Shown: in pieces, positions 28,531 through 37,231 of the stretch
Layout of the letters: each line of letters starts with the position of its first letter
How positions within the stretch are numbered: the stretch's first letter is position 1
NCBI GenBank assembly: GCA_025459265.1
Contig: JALOQX010000008.1
Location: 1 to 43,561, forward strand
DNA from: Pirellulaceae bacterium
GTDB taxonomy: Bacteria; Planctomycetota; Planctomycetia; Pirellulales; Pirellulaceae
Direction of reading: 5' to 3'
DNA length: 43,561 nucleotides
Notes under the pieces: generated by a model
Told to the model about the DNA's origin: nothing
Seen by the model: the letters and a program-made list of their open reading frames with translations, nothing else
Databases searched by the model: none
Position numbers and translations under genes: made by a program

Positions 28531-31500
28531 ATGCGTGCAATGAATGCCCGATGGTGTCATGTCGCCTGGCTGGTCGCGCTCGTGGGGGTGTTGGAGGCCG
28601 TGGCGGAGGAGCCGGCGGAGCGTTTTCTGGCGGCGCTGCGCGAGAAACGCTATTACGACGTGGCCATCCTGTACCTCGACCGCCTCGAGGCGCACCCGGC
28701 GACGCCCGACGAGTTCCGGCGGGAGATCCCGCTGCAGCGCGGCATCACCTTGACGCGGGCCGCGGCGGTGGAACGGGACCGCGCCGCGCGGGAGCGTTAC
28801 CTGCAAGGGGCGAAGGAGAATCTCGAACGCTTTCTCCGCGAGCAGCCGGAGCATCCGAAGAAGTCGGTTTCGCAGTGGCAGTTTGGGGAGCTGCTGCGCG
28901 AGTGGGGCCGGATGAAGGCCGAGCAGGCGGCTCAAACCCAGGACGCGCAGACGCGTCAGGACGCCGCCGCGCTCTTTGACCAGGCCTACGGCGTGTTCGA
29001 CACGGCCGTGACGCAGCTGCGCGACGAACTGGCCGGCCTGCGTCAGACGCCCGAGGGGGCCGACGACCCGGAGGCTAGGGAGCGCCGCGAGGCGCTTCGC
29101 ACCCAGTATCTCGACGCGCTGCTCTCGCGGGCCGAGACGCGCGAGCTGCGGGCGGAGGCCGAGCTGCCGGATTCAGCCGAGCGGCCCAAGTTCCTGGTTG
29201 CGGCGCTCGAACTCTACACCGAGATGGTGCAGAAATATCCGGATCGCCAGGCCGGCGTGCAGGCGCGGCTCAACGCCGCCCGCGTGCGGATCAAGCAGGG
29301 CGACCTGGACAAGGCGCTGCAATTGGTGGACGACATCCTGCGCCGCGAAGACGCCAGCAAACCGGCCGCACGCGCCTTGATGGCGCAAGGGTTCCTGCTG
29401 GCCCTGGAGTGCTGGATGCACGAGTCGAAGCGGGAGTACGCGACGGCCGTGGAGCGGACCCAACCGTGGGTGGACCAGATGCATCCTGGGGAGGAAACGG
29501 AGCCGGTGTGGGTGTCGCTCCAGCTGCAGCTGGCCAAAGCGCACGTCGCGCTGGCCGACCAGTTGCAGGCGAGCGACTCCGGCAATTCCCAGATCAAGAC
29601 GTCGCGCGACGAGGCACGTCGGCTGGCGCGCGCCGTGACACGCGTGCCCGGCCCGCGACAGGCCGAGGCCCGCGCTCTGCTGGCCACCATTCCCGGCGGT
29701 GTCCGCGGGGCCCAGACGGTGCAGAAGCCGCCGGCCGTGACGTTCGCGGAAGCCCAAACGAACGCCGAGGAAGCGCTGGCGGAGATGCGCAACGCCGACG
29801 AACTGGTCCGCGCCCTGGCGGAACGCCTGCCCCAGGAAACCGACGCGGCGGTGCGCGCCGAGCTGCAGCAGCAACTTGAGGCGACCCAGGACGCCGCGGC
29901 CCAGCAGCGCCAGGCGGCCCGGGAAAACCTGCTGGCGGCCGTCCGGCTGGCAGATGCAAAGACCCCCTCCGACGATCTGAACTATGTGCGGCGCTTGTTG
30001 GCGTATCTGCACTACCTGCAGCAGGACTACTACGAGGCGGCGGTGTTGGGCGAATTCGTCGGGCGGCGATTCCCCACCGCGGCCGGGGCCGAGACCAGCG
30101 CCCAGATTGCCCTGGCGGCGTATCTGAAGCTGTACGAGGCGAGCGAGCCGGAGCAGCGGGATTTCGCGACGCAACACATCGTGTCCCTGGCCAACTACAT
30201 CGTCGAAACGTGGGCCGGCAGTCCCGCAGCCGCGGACGCCATCAACACGCTGATTCCGCTGCTCGTCAGCCGTGGCGAGGTGGACAAGGCCCGGCAGTAT
30301 GCCGAGAACATGCCCGAGACGTCGCCGCAGCGGGCAGCGGCGGAGCTCCGCATTGGGGAGTCCCTGTGGCGCGACTACCTGCTGGGCATGAACGAGGTGC
30401 GCGCCTGGGAACGCGAGCTGCAGGCGGGCGAGGAGCCGGCCAATGAACTGCGCGACCGCATCGCCCGCCGCAAGGTGGAACTGGACGGACTCAAGCAATC
30501 CGCCCTGGCGATCCTGGAGGCGGGGGTGGAGCGGAGCCGCCAGACGGGGGCGGTGCACGAGAGCATGCCGCGGGCCGTCCTGGCGCTGGCGCAAATCTAC
30601 GTCGACCTGGACCAGGCCACCCGCGCCTTGACCCTGCTGGACGACGAGAAGATCGGGGTACTGCCGCTCCTCGCGCGCCAGGACCCGGCGCTGGATCAAC
30701 CGCTGCTGCGCGAACAGGCCTACCGCGTCGCACTCAGTGCCGTCGTGTCCGCGCTGCCGCACGCCTCTGATGCGACGGATCGTTCGGCGCTGATCGAACG
30801 CAGCCGCCAGCTGATGGACGCGCTGCGCAAGGAAGTCGGCGATGCGCCGGGCGCGTCACAGCGGTTGATCGAAGTGCTCTACGGCCTGGCCCGCGGGCTC
30901 GAGACGCAGATTACGCTGCTGGAACGGCCAGAAGATCGCCAGGTGCTGTCCGAAGGTCTCAGCGCGTTCTTGGATCAGGTGCGCGGCGAATCGACCGATC
31001 TGCGGATCCTCAACTGGGTGGCGGAGTCGTTTGCCAGCCTGGGACGTGGGTTGGGCGATGATCCGCGTTCGGCCGAGGCGCGACGGGCCTGCTTTGCCCA
31101 CGCCATCGAGACCTACCGGCAGATCCTGGATCGACCGGGCACCGAACCGCTCGCGTCCGAGATGCGACGCGGGCTGCAACTGCGGCTGGCCCTGGCGCAA
31201 CGCTCGGGCGGTCAGTTCAGCGACGCGATCGCCACGTTCCGGCAAATGCTGGCCGAAGACGGGCGCAAGGTAGACGTGCAGGTCGAGGCGGCCCTGACGT
31301 ATCAGCTGTGGGCGGCCGAGCCGCAGCAGGCGCCGAAGTACAAGCTGGCGGTGGGCGGCGGCGAACCCGACCCGGCCACGCAGAAGAACTTGATCTGGGG
31401 CTGGAACCGGATCGCCCAGACGGTGTCGCGCTACGAGGCGTATCGCGACGTTTACCATCAGGCACGGTTCAACGCCGCCCAGTGCCACTACAAATACGCG

Positions 31501-31698
31501 TTGAGGCTGCGTGCGCCGGCCGATCGGCAGAAATACCTCCAGTCGGCCAAGGACTACATTGTGTTCACCCAACGTTTGTACCCGCAGATGGGCGGGGCTC
31601 CGTGGCGCGGGAAGTATGACGCCTTGTTGAAAACCATCCAACGTGCCCTGAACGAACCCGTCGTGGGTTTGGGCGTCAAACCGAGTGCGGGGTCTTAA
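28531..31698 (+). CDS. Large secreted TPR-repeat protein (ExbB/ExbD cluster)
   Basis: 1055 residues from the ATG at 28531 (a second ATG at 28540 is possible). Signal peptide at about 1-25 (WLVALVGVLEAVAEE) predicts export to the periplasm. The remainder is almost wholly helical with many TPR-like pairs: RFLAALREKRYYDVAILYLD, ARLNAARVRIKQGDLDKALQ, LLAYLHYLQQDYYEAAVLGE and LALAQIYVDLDQATRALTLL; one stretch near 410-560 is a Gln/Ala/Glu coiled coil. No catalytic motif was recognised. It heads a run of five same-strand genes ending in ExbB and two ExbD proteins, so it may be the periplasmic partner that this motor drives. That link is inference. Confidence 0.85.
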   Translation: MRAMNARWCHVAWLVALVGVLEAVAEEPAERFLAALREKRYYDVAILYLDRLEAHPATPDEFRREIPLQRGITLTRAAAVERDRAARERYLQGAKENLERFLREQPEHPKKSVSQWQFGELLREWGRMKAEQAAQTQDAQTRQDAAALFDQAYGVFDTAVTQLRDELAGLRQTPEGADDPEARERREALRTQYLDALLSRAETRELRAEAELPDSAERPKFLVAALELYTEMVQKYPDRQAGVQARLNAARVRIKQGDLDKALQLVDDILRREDASKPAARALMAQGFLLALECWMHESKREYATAVERTQPWVDQMHPGEETEPVWVSLQLQLAKAHVALADQLQASDSGNSQIKTSRDEARRLARAVTRVPGPRQAEARALLATIPGGVRGAQTVQKPPAVTFAEAQTNAEEALAEMRNADELVRALAERLPQETDAAVRAELQQQLEATQDAAAQQRQAARENLLAAVRLADAKTPSDDLNYVRRLLAYLHYLQQDYYEAAVLGEFVGRRFPTAAGAETSAQIALAAYLKLYEASEPEQRDFATQHIVSLANYIVETWAGSPAAADAINTLIPLLVSRGEVDKARQYAENMPETSPQRAAAELRIGESLWRDYLLGMNEVRAWERELQAGEEPANELRDRIARRKVELDGLKQSALAILEAGVERSRQTGAVHESMPRAVLALAQIYVDLDQATRALTLLDDEKIGVLPLLARQDPALDQPLLREQAYRVALSAVVSALPHASDATDRSALIERSRQLMDALRKEVGDAPGASQRLIEVLYGLARGLETQITLLERPEDRQVLSEGLSAFLDQVRGESTDLRILNWVAESFASLGRGLGDDPRSAEARRACFAHAIETYRQILDRPGTEPLASEMRRGLQLRLALAQRSGGQFSDAIATFRQMLAEDGRKVDVQVEAALTYQLWAAEPQQAPKYKLAVGGGEPDPATQKNLIWGWNRIAQTVSRYEAYRDVYHQARFNAAQCHYKYALRLRAPADRQKYLQSAKDYIVFTQRLYPQMGGAPWRGKYDALLKTIQRALNEPVVGLGVKPSAGS

Positions 31699-31764
31699 GC
31701 GGGCCGGAGGGCACGCCGCATGGACGCGCGACGCGGCGACCCTTGGCCGCAAGGAGCGATGCAT

Positions 31765-32808
31765 ATGCGACCGTGGATCTGTGTGGCAGGAATTGGCCTG
31801 TTGGCGGGCACGACAAACCCTGTGAGGGCGCAGCAATCCGATTCCGTGATGGAACGCGGCAGCACGACGTTCGGGACGATCACCGAAATCACCCGGTCGC
31901 AGGTGAGCCTCGAGACCAATCAGGGCAAGAAACAGTTTGCCGTGCCGGACATTCAGAAGATCACCTTCAAGGGCGAACCGCGCGAACTGCGTAACGCCCG
32001 CGACGCGGTGCTCCGCGGGCAGTTCGAAAATGCGCGGAGTGAGTTGGAGAAGATCAGCCTGGATGGCCTGACGCGCACGGAGATGCTGCAAGACATCGAG
32101 TTCTACAAGGGCTTCGTCGAAGGCCGCCTGGCGCTGGTCGGCGGCGGCGACAAGGCCGCGGCCGTCAAGGCGCTCCGCGCGTTCGTGGAAAACCCGGGCA
32201 ACCAGCAGAGCCTGCACTACTTCGCGGCCGTGGAACTGCTGGGGGACCTCGCCGTCGCCCTGGGAAGCCTGGACAACGGCATCAAGTACTACGGCCTGCT
32301 GGCCGAAGCGCCCTGGCCCGCAGCGCAAATGAAGGGCGCTGTGCTCGAGGGCAATGCCCTGCTGGCCAACGCGATGCACCCGGCGGCGCTGGCCAAGTTC
32401 GACAGCGTGCTCGCGTCGCCCGTCGATGACACACGCGCCCGCGAAACGAAACTGCTGGCCACGCTCGGCCGAGCGGTCTGCCTGGCCGCCACCGGTCAGA
32501 CCGAAGCGGGGATTGCACTGGCCAGCCAGGTGATCGCCGAGAACGACTCGCAGGCCAAGCCGGTGCTGTTCGCCCGGGCTTACAACGCCCTGGGGAACTG
32601 CTACCTCCAGGCCAAACAGCCGCAGGATGCGCTGTTGGCCTTCCTGCACGTCGACCTGCTGTTCAATCAGGATCCCGACGCGCACGCGGAAGCGCTATAC
32701 CACTTGAGTTCCCTGTGGCGGGAACTGAATCACGCCGAGCGGGCGCTGCAGGCGCGCGGCATGTTGGAGGACCGGTACTCGGGCAGCCCCTGGGCGAATC
32801 GCAAGTAG
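31765..32808 (+). CDS. Secreted TPR-repeat protein (ExbB/ExbD cluster)
   Basis: 347 residues. The ATG at 31765 lies 8 nt after AAGGAG (31751-31756) and is preferred over the ATG at 31759. Signal peptide 1-22 (ICVAGIGLLAGTTNPVRAQ). Residues about 34-70 form a small beta unit (GTITEITRSQVSLETNQGKK, FAVPDIQKITFKG) before TPR-like helices (NARDAVLRGQFENARSELEK, AYNALGNCYLQAKQPQDALL, LYHLSSLWRELNHAERALQ). It follows the larger TPR gene by 66 bp and precedes exbB. Likely a periplasmic binding or scaffold protein; exact role unknown. Confidence 0.85.
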   Translation: MRPWICVAGIGLLAGTTNPVRAQQSDSVMERGSTTFGTITEITRSQVSLETNQGKKQFAVPDIQKITFKGEPRELRNARDAVLRGQFENARSELEKISLDGLTRTEMLQDIEFYKGFVEGRLALVGGGDKAAAVKALRAFVENPGNQQSLHYFAAVELLGDLAVALGSLDNGIKYYGLLAEAPWPAAQMKGAVLEGNALLANAMHPAALAKFDSVLASPVDDTRARETKLLATLGRAVCLAATGQTEAGIALASQVIAENDSQAKPVLFARAYNALGNCYLQAKQPQDALLAFLHVDLLFNQDPDAHAEALYHLSSLWRELNHAERALQARGMLEDRYSGSPWANRK

Positions 32809-32977
32809 CCTGCCAGCGTCGTGTTTACGACCGGGGCGGGCTCGGAGTAGAATGTGCCCAACCTGCCGGGCGACATCTCTGCGCGGCGCCGGACATGATT
32901 GCCGCGCGCCGATCTGTGCATGGGTGGCGCGGGCAAAGAGCGGACGGAACACAAGGTTTTTCCCGTGGGAGATATGT

Positions 32978-33889
32978 ATGCGGCCGCGAACCTGGTGCGG
33001 ATGCCGGTCGGTAGCCCTCTGGTGGCTGGTGACAGGGCTCGTGGGAGTGATGTGGTGTGCGTGGCCAGGTCCGGGATCGTCGGCGGTGGTCTGGGCGCAG
33101 GACGCGCCGGCCGAGGAAGCTGCGGAGCCGGCGGCGGAGGACTTGATCGACGACCCGGAGCCGGCGGCGGAGGCTCCGCCCGGGCCGGCGGCAGCGCCAG
33201 CCGACGCACCGCCAGCCCCTGCGGCTCCGGCGGAACCGCCCCGGCGCATCGATGATCAGTCCTACCTGAGCATTGCCTTGACCGCCCTGGGGTGGAGTTA
33301 CAGCCTGATCTTCCTCGGGCTCTCCTTCACGCTGGTGGCCCTGCTGGTGATGAACCTGCTGACCGCCCGCCGCGAAAACGTCTGCCCGACGGAACTGGTC
33401 GAGGGGTTCGAGAAACACCTGGACGAGAAGCAGTACCAGGAGGCGTACGAACTGGCCAAGGGCGACGATTCGTTCCTGGGTCAGGTGCTGGCTGCCGGCC
33501 TCGCCAAACTCAACGCCGGCTTCCCGCAGGCCATCGAGGCGATGCAGGAAGTGGGCGAGGAGGAGAACATGAAACTGGATCATCGCCTGAGCTACATGGC
33601 GCTGATCGGGACCATCTCGCCCATGGTCGGCCTGTTCGGCACCGTGCAGGGGATGATTTCGTCGTTCCGCGTCATCGCCAACTCCCCGGGCACTCCCCCC
33701 CCCTCGCAGCTGGCTCAGGGTATCTCGACGGCCCTCTTCACCACGCTCGTCGGCCTGGCCATCGCGATTCCGGCCATTGCCGCCTACAACATCCTGAAGA
33801 ACCGCATCGACCGCCTGGTGCTGGAGGTCGGAATTGTCAGCGAAGGACTGATGGGCCGCTTCGAGAACGTGGGTGCGCGCAAGAAGTAG
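32978..33889 (+). CDS. MotA/TolQ/ExbB proton channel family protein with long exported N-terminus
   Basis: Proton-driven energiser subunit, 303 residues. The ATG at 32978 lies 5 nt after GGGAGA. Unlike E. coli ExbB (244 residues), it starts with a signal-like helix (11-40) and an Ala/Pro/Glu-rich region (42-92) before the first channel helix (about 98-128). The conserved channel part follows: LDHRLSYMALIGTISPMVGL, FGTVQGMISSF and ISTALFTTLVGLAIAIPAIA, as expected for the TolQ/ExbB family. Two exbD genes follow. No TonB, TolA, TolB or Pal gene is nearby, so the work done by the complex is not known. Confidence 0.93.
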   Translation: MRPRTWCGCRSVALWWLVTGLVGVMWCAWPGPGSSAVVWAQDAPAEEAAEPAAEDLIDDPEPAAEAPPGPAAAPADAPPAPAAPAEPPRRIDDQSYLSIALTALGWSYSLIFLGLSFTLVALLVMNLLTARRENVCPTELVEGFEKHLDEKQYQEAYELAKGDDSFLGQVLAAGLAKLNAGFPQAIEAMQEVGEEENMKLDHRLSYMALIGTISPMVGLFGTVQGMISSFRVIANSPGTPPPSQLAQGISTALFTTLVGLAIAIPAIAAYNILKNRIDRLVLEVGIVSEGLMGRFENVGARKK

Positions 33890-33925
33890 CAGCAGCGGTC
33901 CGCGCCGCGTGCAGGAGACAGTGTC

Positions 33926-34378
33926 ATGCGACTGGCAGGAAAACCGCGCTCGGGCGCCCGGATCCAGGAAGGTGACATGACGCCCATGATCGACATGACC
34001 TTCCAGCTGATCGCCTTCTTCATGGTCCTGATCAACTTTTCGCAGACGGAACAGGACCAGCGGGTCATGTTGCCGCAGAGTGTGTTGGCCAAGCCGCCGG
34101 AACGTCCGCTGCAGCACCCGGTCACGATTCACATGACGCGCGACGGCAGCGTGGTGTATGCCGGGCAGGAACTGGCCACGATGCAACGGCTACGCCCGTA
34201 TCTGGTCAACGAGCGGATGGTGTTGGAGGGACGAGGTCGGCCGATGTCGGACGCGACGATCGTGATCCGTGCCGACCGTTACGCCCAGGCGGGCGTCGTC
34301 CAGAAGTTGATCCAGCTGTGCCAGGAAGAGAAGTTTGAGAAGTTTGCGCTGCGTGCCAAGGAAGATTTCGGGCCTTAA
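33926..34378 (+). CDS. ExbD/TolR family protein (first copy)
   Basis: 150 residues; ATG at 33926 with AGGAGA 7 nt upstream. One membrane helix (about 23-41) carrying the essential proton-path Asp, D23 in DMTPMIDMTFQLIAFF, then a periplasmic domain (DGSVVYAGQELATM, MSDATIVIRADRYAQAGVVQ). It shares only the family pattern with the second copy, so the pair could form a hetero-dimer inside the ExbB pentamer. The stop codon overlaps an AAGGAG ribosome site that serves the next gene. Confidence 0.93.
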   Translation: MRLAGKPRSGARIQEGDMTPMIDMTFQLIAFFMVLINFSQTEQDQRVMLPQSVLAKPPERPLQHPVTIHMTRDGSVVYAGQELATMQRLRPYLVNERMVLEGRGRPMSDATIVIRADRYAQAGVVQKLIQLCQEEKFEKFALRAKEDFGP

Positions 34379-34385
34379 GGAGACG

Positions 34386-34406
34386 GCGCGCCGCCCGGCG
34401 GCGCGC
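34386..34406 (+). promoter_or_regulatory. GC hairpin between the ribosome site and start of the second exbD
   Basis: An 8-bp perfect stem (GCGCGCCG/CGGCGCGC) with a 5-nt loop CCCGG. The AAGGAG at 34377-34382 ends 3 nt before it and a TTG codon (34412) lies 5 nt after it. If the hairpin forms, the effective spacing from AAGGAG to the TTG is 8 nt; unfolded, it is 29 nt. This could set translation of the second ExbD. Confidence 0.45.
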
Positions 34407-34423
34407 TGCGGTTGAGCGTCGCC

Positions 34424-34933
34424 ATGAAATTCCGCCACGTGGGCTCCCAGGAAGAACGGAAGATCGAGCTGCAGATGACGCCGATGATCGACATCGTCTT
34501 CCAGCTGCTCACCTTCTTCATCATGTCGTTCAAGATCGTCGCCCAGGAGGGTGACTTCAACATCCAGATGCCGCTGGCCACGCAGCAGCAGGGGCTGCCG
34601 GAGGACAGCCCGCTGGTGACGCTCCACGTCCAGCTCCGCGCCGATGCGACCGGCCGGCTGTTGAGCAGCGGCGGGATTGTCGTCAACGGCGAACGGATGC
34701 TCGACAGCATCGAAGCACTCCACAACTTTGTCATCGGTGTGGTGGGTGGGGACGAGCCGTCCGCGCGGGCCGACGCGGAGGTCGAATTCGACTTTGATTA
34801 CGGTCTCCACTACGAGCACATCATCGAGGCCATCACGGCCGTTTCCGGCTATGTGGACCGCTCGACGGGCCAGGTGCAAAAGCTCATCGAGAAGATCAAG
34901 TTCACGCCGCCCGCCGAACCGGCGGCCTCGTAA
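34424..34933 (+). CDS. ExbD/TolR family protein (second copy)
   Basis: 169 residues from the ATG at 34424; a TTG at 34412 adds four residues and is the codon that the upstream hairpin would bring to optimal distance from AAGGAG. Helix at about 23-40 with the essential Asp D23 (QMTPMIDIVFQLLTFFIM), a Gln/Leu-rich linker, then a periplasmic domain (LVTLHVQLRADATGRL, GGIVVNGERMLDSIEAL). Compared with the first copy it has a longer acidic insertion (ADAEVEFDFDYGLHYE). The last gene of the cluster; it converges with the xer gene 28 bp away. Confidence 0.92.
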   Translation: MKFRHVGSQEERKIELQMTPMIDIVFQLLTFFIMSFKIVAQEGDFNIQMPLATQQQGLPEDSPLVTLHVQLRADATGRLLSSGGIVVNGERMLDSIEALHNFVIGVVGGDEPSARADAEVEFDFDYGLHYEHIIEAITAVSGYVDRSTGQVQKLIEKIKFTPPAEPAAS

Positions 34934-34961
34934 ACCACGCTCGGGTCCGCCCGCACCGCGG

Positions 34962-35903
34962 TCAGGCGCGGGGGTGAAACCGCGCGTGCACTTTCTTCAG
35001 ACGCGACTGCTCGACGTGCGTGTAGATCTGCGTCGTGGCAATGCTGGCGTGACCCAGCAGCTCCTGCACCTGGCGCAGATCGGCCCCGCCGGCCAGCAGA
35101 TGCGTGGCGAAACTGTGCCGCAGCGTGTGCGGACTGATGGACGCCGGCAGGCCCGCGCGACGCGCGTACTTCTTGACCAGCTCCCAGATGGCCTCGCGGC
35201 GCAGCCGCTGACCGCGCCGCGAGAGCAGCAGCCAAGGGGCCGGCCCGCGGGCGTGGGCAGCCAGGGTGCCCCGCTCGGTCTGCAGATAGTGCTCAATCGC
35301 CTGCACCGCCCGGACGCCCACCGGCACGACCCGCTGCTTGTTGCCCTTGCCCTGGCACAGGCAGTAGCGTTCGGCCAGGTGCGTGTCGCGCAAACGCAGC
35401 TGCGAAACTTCCGAAGCCCGACAGCCCGTGGCGTAGAGCAATTCCAGCAGTGCCCGGTCCCGCGCGGCAAACGTGTCGTAGCGGCGCGGCGCCGCGAGGA
35501 ACTGCGCCACCAGGTCCGGCGAGAGCACCTGCGGGATGCGCTGCCACAGCTTCTGACTGCCCAGCAGCTCGGCCAGGTTCTCCCGCAACACCCCCTCCAG
35601 CTGCAGATACCGCAGATACATCCGCAACGCCACAATGTGCCGCGCAATGCTGGCCGGCGCGAGCTCACGCGTGTGCAGCCAGGCCGCGTAATCGGACAGG
35701 TCGGCAATCGTCAGGCCGGTCACGGCTCGGGACCCCAGCCACGACTGGAAACGGCGGATGTCCCGCTGGTACGCGGCCACCGTGTTGGCTGCTAACCGGC
35801 ACTCGCCCGTCACATACTCCAGGAACGCGTCGATCCACCGCGCCTCCAGCCGCGACGGAGGCGGAGCCCGACCGGTCAGGAGCTGGCGTTTGGAAGGTGC
35901 CAT
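34962..35903 (-). CDS. xerD: Site-specific tyrosine recombinase XerD-like
   Basis: Resolves chromosome dimers at dif together with a partner recombinase. 313 residues from the ATG at 35903; the open frame to 35993 begins with TTG and has no ribosome site. N-terminal SAM-like domain (DAFLEYVTGECRLAANTVAA), then the catalytic domain with R162 (ATGCRASE), K186 (QGKGNKQR), H259-x-x-R262 (SPHTLRHSF), H285 (LLGHASIATTQ) and Y294 (IYTHV). All six active-site residues are present. XerD is preferred over XerC by overall look, but the two cannot be separated with certainty from sequence reading alone. Confidence 0.9.
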   Translation of the reverse strand: MAPSKRQLLTGRAPPPSRLEARWIDAFLEYVTGECRLAANTVAAYQRDIRRFQSWLGSRAVTGLTIADLSDYAAWLHTRELAPASIARHIVALRMYLRYLQLEGVLRENLAELLGSQKLWQRIPQVLSPDLVAQFLAAPRRYDTFAARDRALLELLYATGCRASEVSQLRLRDTHLAERYCLCQGKGNKQRVVPVGVRAVQAIEHYLQTERGTLAAHARGPAPWLLLSRRGQRLRREAIWELVKKYARRAGLPASISPHTLRHSFATHLLAGGADLRQVQELLGHASIATTQIYTHVEQSRLKKVHARFHPRA

Positions 35904-36042
35904 ATCGGTTTGCGTCGGAATGCCGCCCGCGGCGGCTCCAGTCGAACCGGCGTGTTGGCTCCCTTTCGGCGCGAATTCGGGCAGTTTGCGCAAGCGCCCG
36001 GACGCCTTTCGCCCCGCCCGCCGCCGACTCGGGTCGGTCCGG

Positions 36043-36072
36043 TTGCCAGAGGCCCCGGGCAGTTTCTATAAC
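36043..36072 (+). promoter_or_regulatory. Sigma-70 promoter of galE
   Basis: TTGCCA (36043-36048), 18-bp spacer, TATAAC (36067-36072). Strong -10. The start of transcription would be about 70 nt before the galE ATG. Confidence 0.6.
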
Positions 36073-36151
36073 CAAGTCTCGCCCGGCCGCGACCGAGTGC
36101 GTGATCGCGCGACCGGCAGGCTGAGGGCGTCCACAGGAGAGGGGTGGCTCG

Positions 36152-37135
36152 ATGCGCGTGTTGGTGACCGGAGGTGCGGGCTACATCGGTTCGCACGCCG
36201 TGCGGTGGCTTTCGTCCGCCGGGCACGACGTGTGGGTGTTCGACAATCTGGGACGCGGTCATCGTCAGGCGGTGCCGCCGGATCGTTTGATCGTGGGCGA
36301 ACTGGCCGATCGCGCCGCGGTGGAGCAGGTGCTGCGGACGCGGCGCGTGGACGCGGTGATGCACTTCGCCGCCTTCGCGCTGGTCGGCGAGTCCGTGGCG
36401 GAGCCAGCGCTTTATTACGCCAACAACGTGCTCTGCACCTTGACGCTGTTGGATGCGATGCGCGCTGCCGGCGTATCGCGCATCGTGTTCTCCAGCACTA
36501 CCGCCACCTACGGCGTCCCGCAGACGATCCCGATTACGGAAGAGGAACGCCAGGCGCCGATCAATCCGTACGGGTTCACCAAGCTGGTCATGGAGCGGGC
36601 ACTGGAAGACTACTCGCACGCGTACGGACTGGGGTACGCGGCGCTGCGGTATTTCAACGCGGCGGGTGCCACGCCCAGCGGAGACCTGGGCGAAGACCAC
36701 GATCCCGAGACGCACCTGATCCCGATCGTGCTGCAGGTCGCCCTGGGTCAGCGCCCACAGGTCACGATCTTCGGCGACGACTACCCCACGCCCGACGGCA
36801 CGTGCATTCGCGACTACGTGCACGTGGATGATCTGGCCGATGCGCACGTCAAGGCGCTCGAGCGGCTGGGACCGGGCAGCCAATTCAAGCTGAACCTGGG
36901 GACAGGTCGCGGCTACAGTGTGCGGGAGGTGATCGAGGCCTGCCGCCGCGTGACGGGCCATGCCATTCCCGCCACCGTCGGGGACCGCCGCCCCGGGGAT
37001 CCGCCGGAGCTGGTGGCGGATAGCCGCCGCGCGCAGGCCATGCTGCACTGGACGCCCCGTTACACCGCCATCGACGACATCGTGCGGACCGCATGGACAT
37101 GGCACCGGAAGCACCCGCACGGATTCGGCGACTGA
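36152..37135 (+). CDS. galE: UDP-glucose 4-epimerase
   Basis: Interconverts UDP-glucose and UDP-galactose (Leloir pathway; cell-surface sugars). 327 residues, SDR extended family. NAD-binding VTGGAGYIGSH (5-15), active-site region SSTTATYG (114-121) and the Y140-x3-K144 pair in NPYGFTK. Conserved ALRYFNAAGA and GTCIRDYVHVDDLADAH segments match GalE rather than other SDR epimerases. Strong ribosome site AGGAGAGGGG before the ATG. Confidence 0.95.
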   Translation: MRVLVTGGAGYIGSHAVRWLSSAGHDVWVFDNLGRGHRQAVPPDRLIVGELADRAAVEQVLRTRRVDAVMHFAAFALVGESVAEPALYYANNVLCTLTLLDAMRAAGVSRIVFSSTTATYGVPQTIPITEEERQAPINPYGFTKLVMERALEDYSHAYGLGYAALRYFNAAGATPSGDLGEDHDPETHLIPIVLQVALGQRPQVTIFGDDYPTPDGTCIRDYVHVDDLADAHVKALERLGPGSQFKLNLGTGRGYSVREVIEACRRVTGHAIPATVGDRRPGDPPELVADSRRAQAMLHWTPRYTAIDDIVRTAWTWHRKHPHGFGD

Positions 37136-37231
37136 GCAGCTATCCGCAGACCTCGGGACGGACCAGGAGGTCCGTCCTGCGGTGAGGTTTTCGGAGAGGC
37201 ACTGAAGGGGATCGCGTACGACGGATCAGAG

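Noticed and set aside
30856..32685. 609-codon open frame on the minus strand across the two plus-strand TPR genes
   Set aside because: Crosses two real genes and their gap, with no motifs; an artefact of high GC.
32825..34186. 453-codon minus-strand frame across exbB and the first exbD
   Set aside because: His/Arg/Gln-rich translation with no domain; lies opposite clear ExbB/ExbD proteins.
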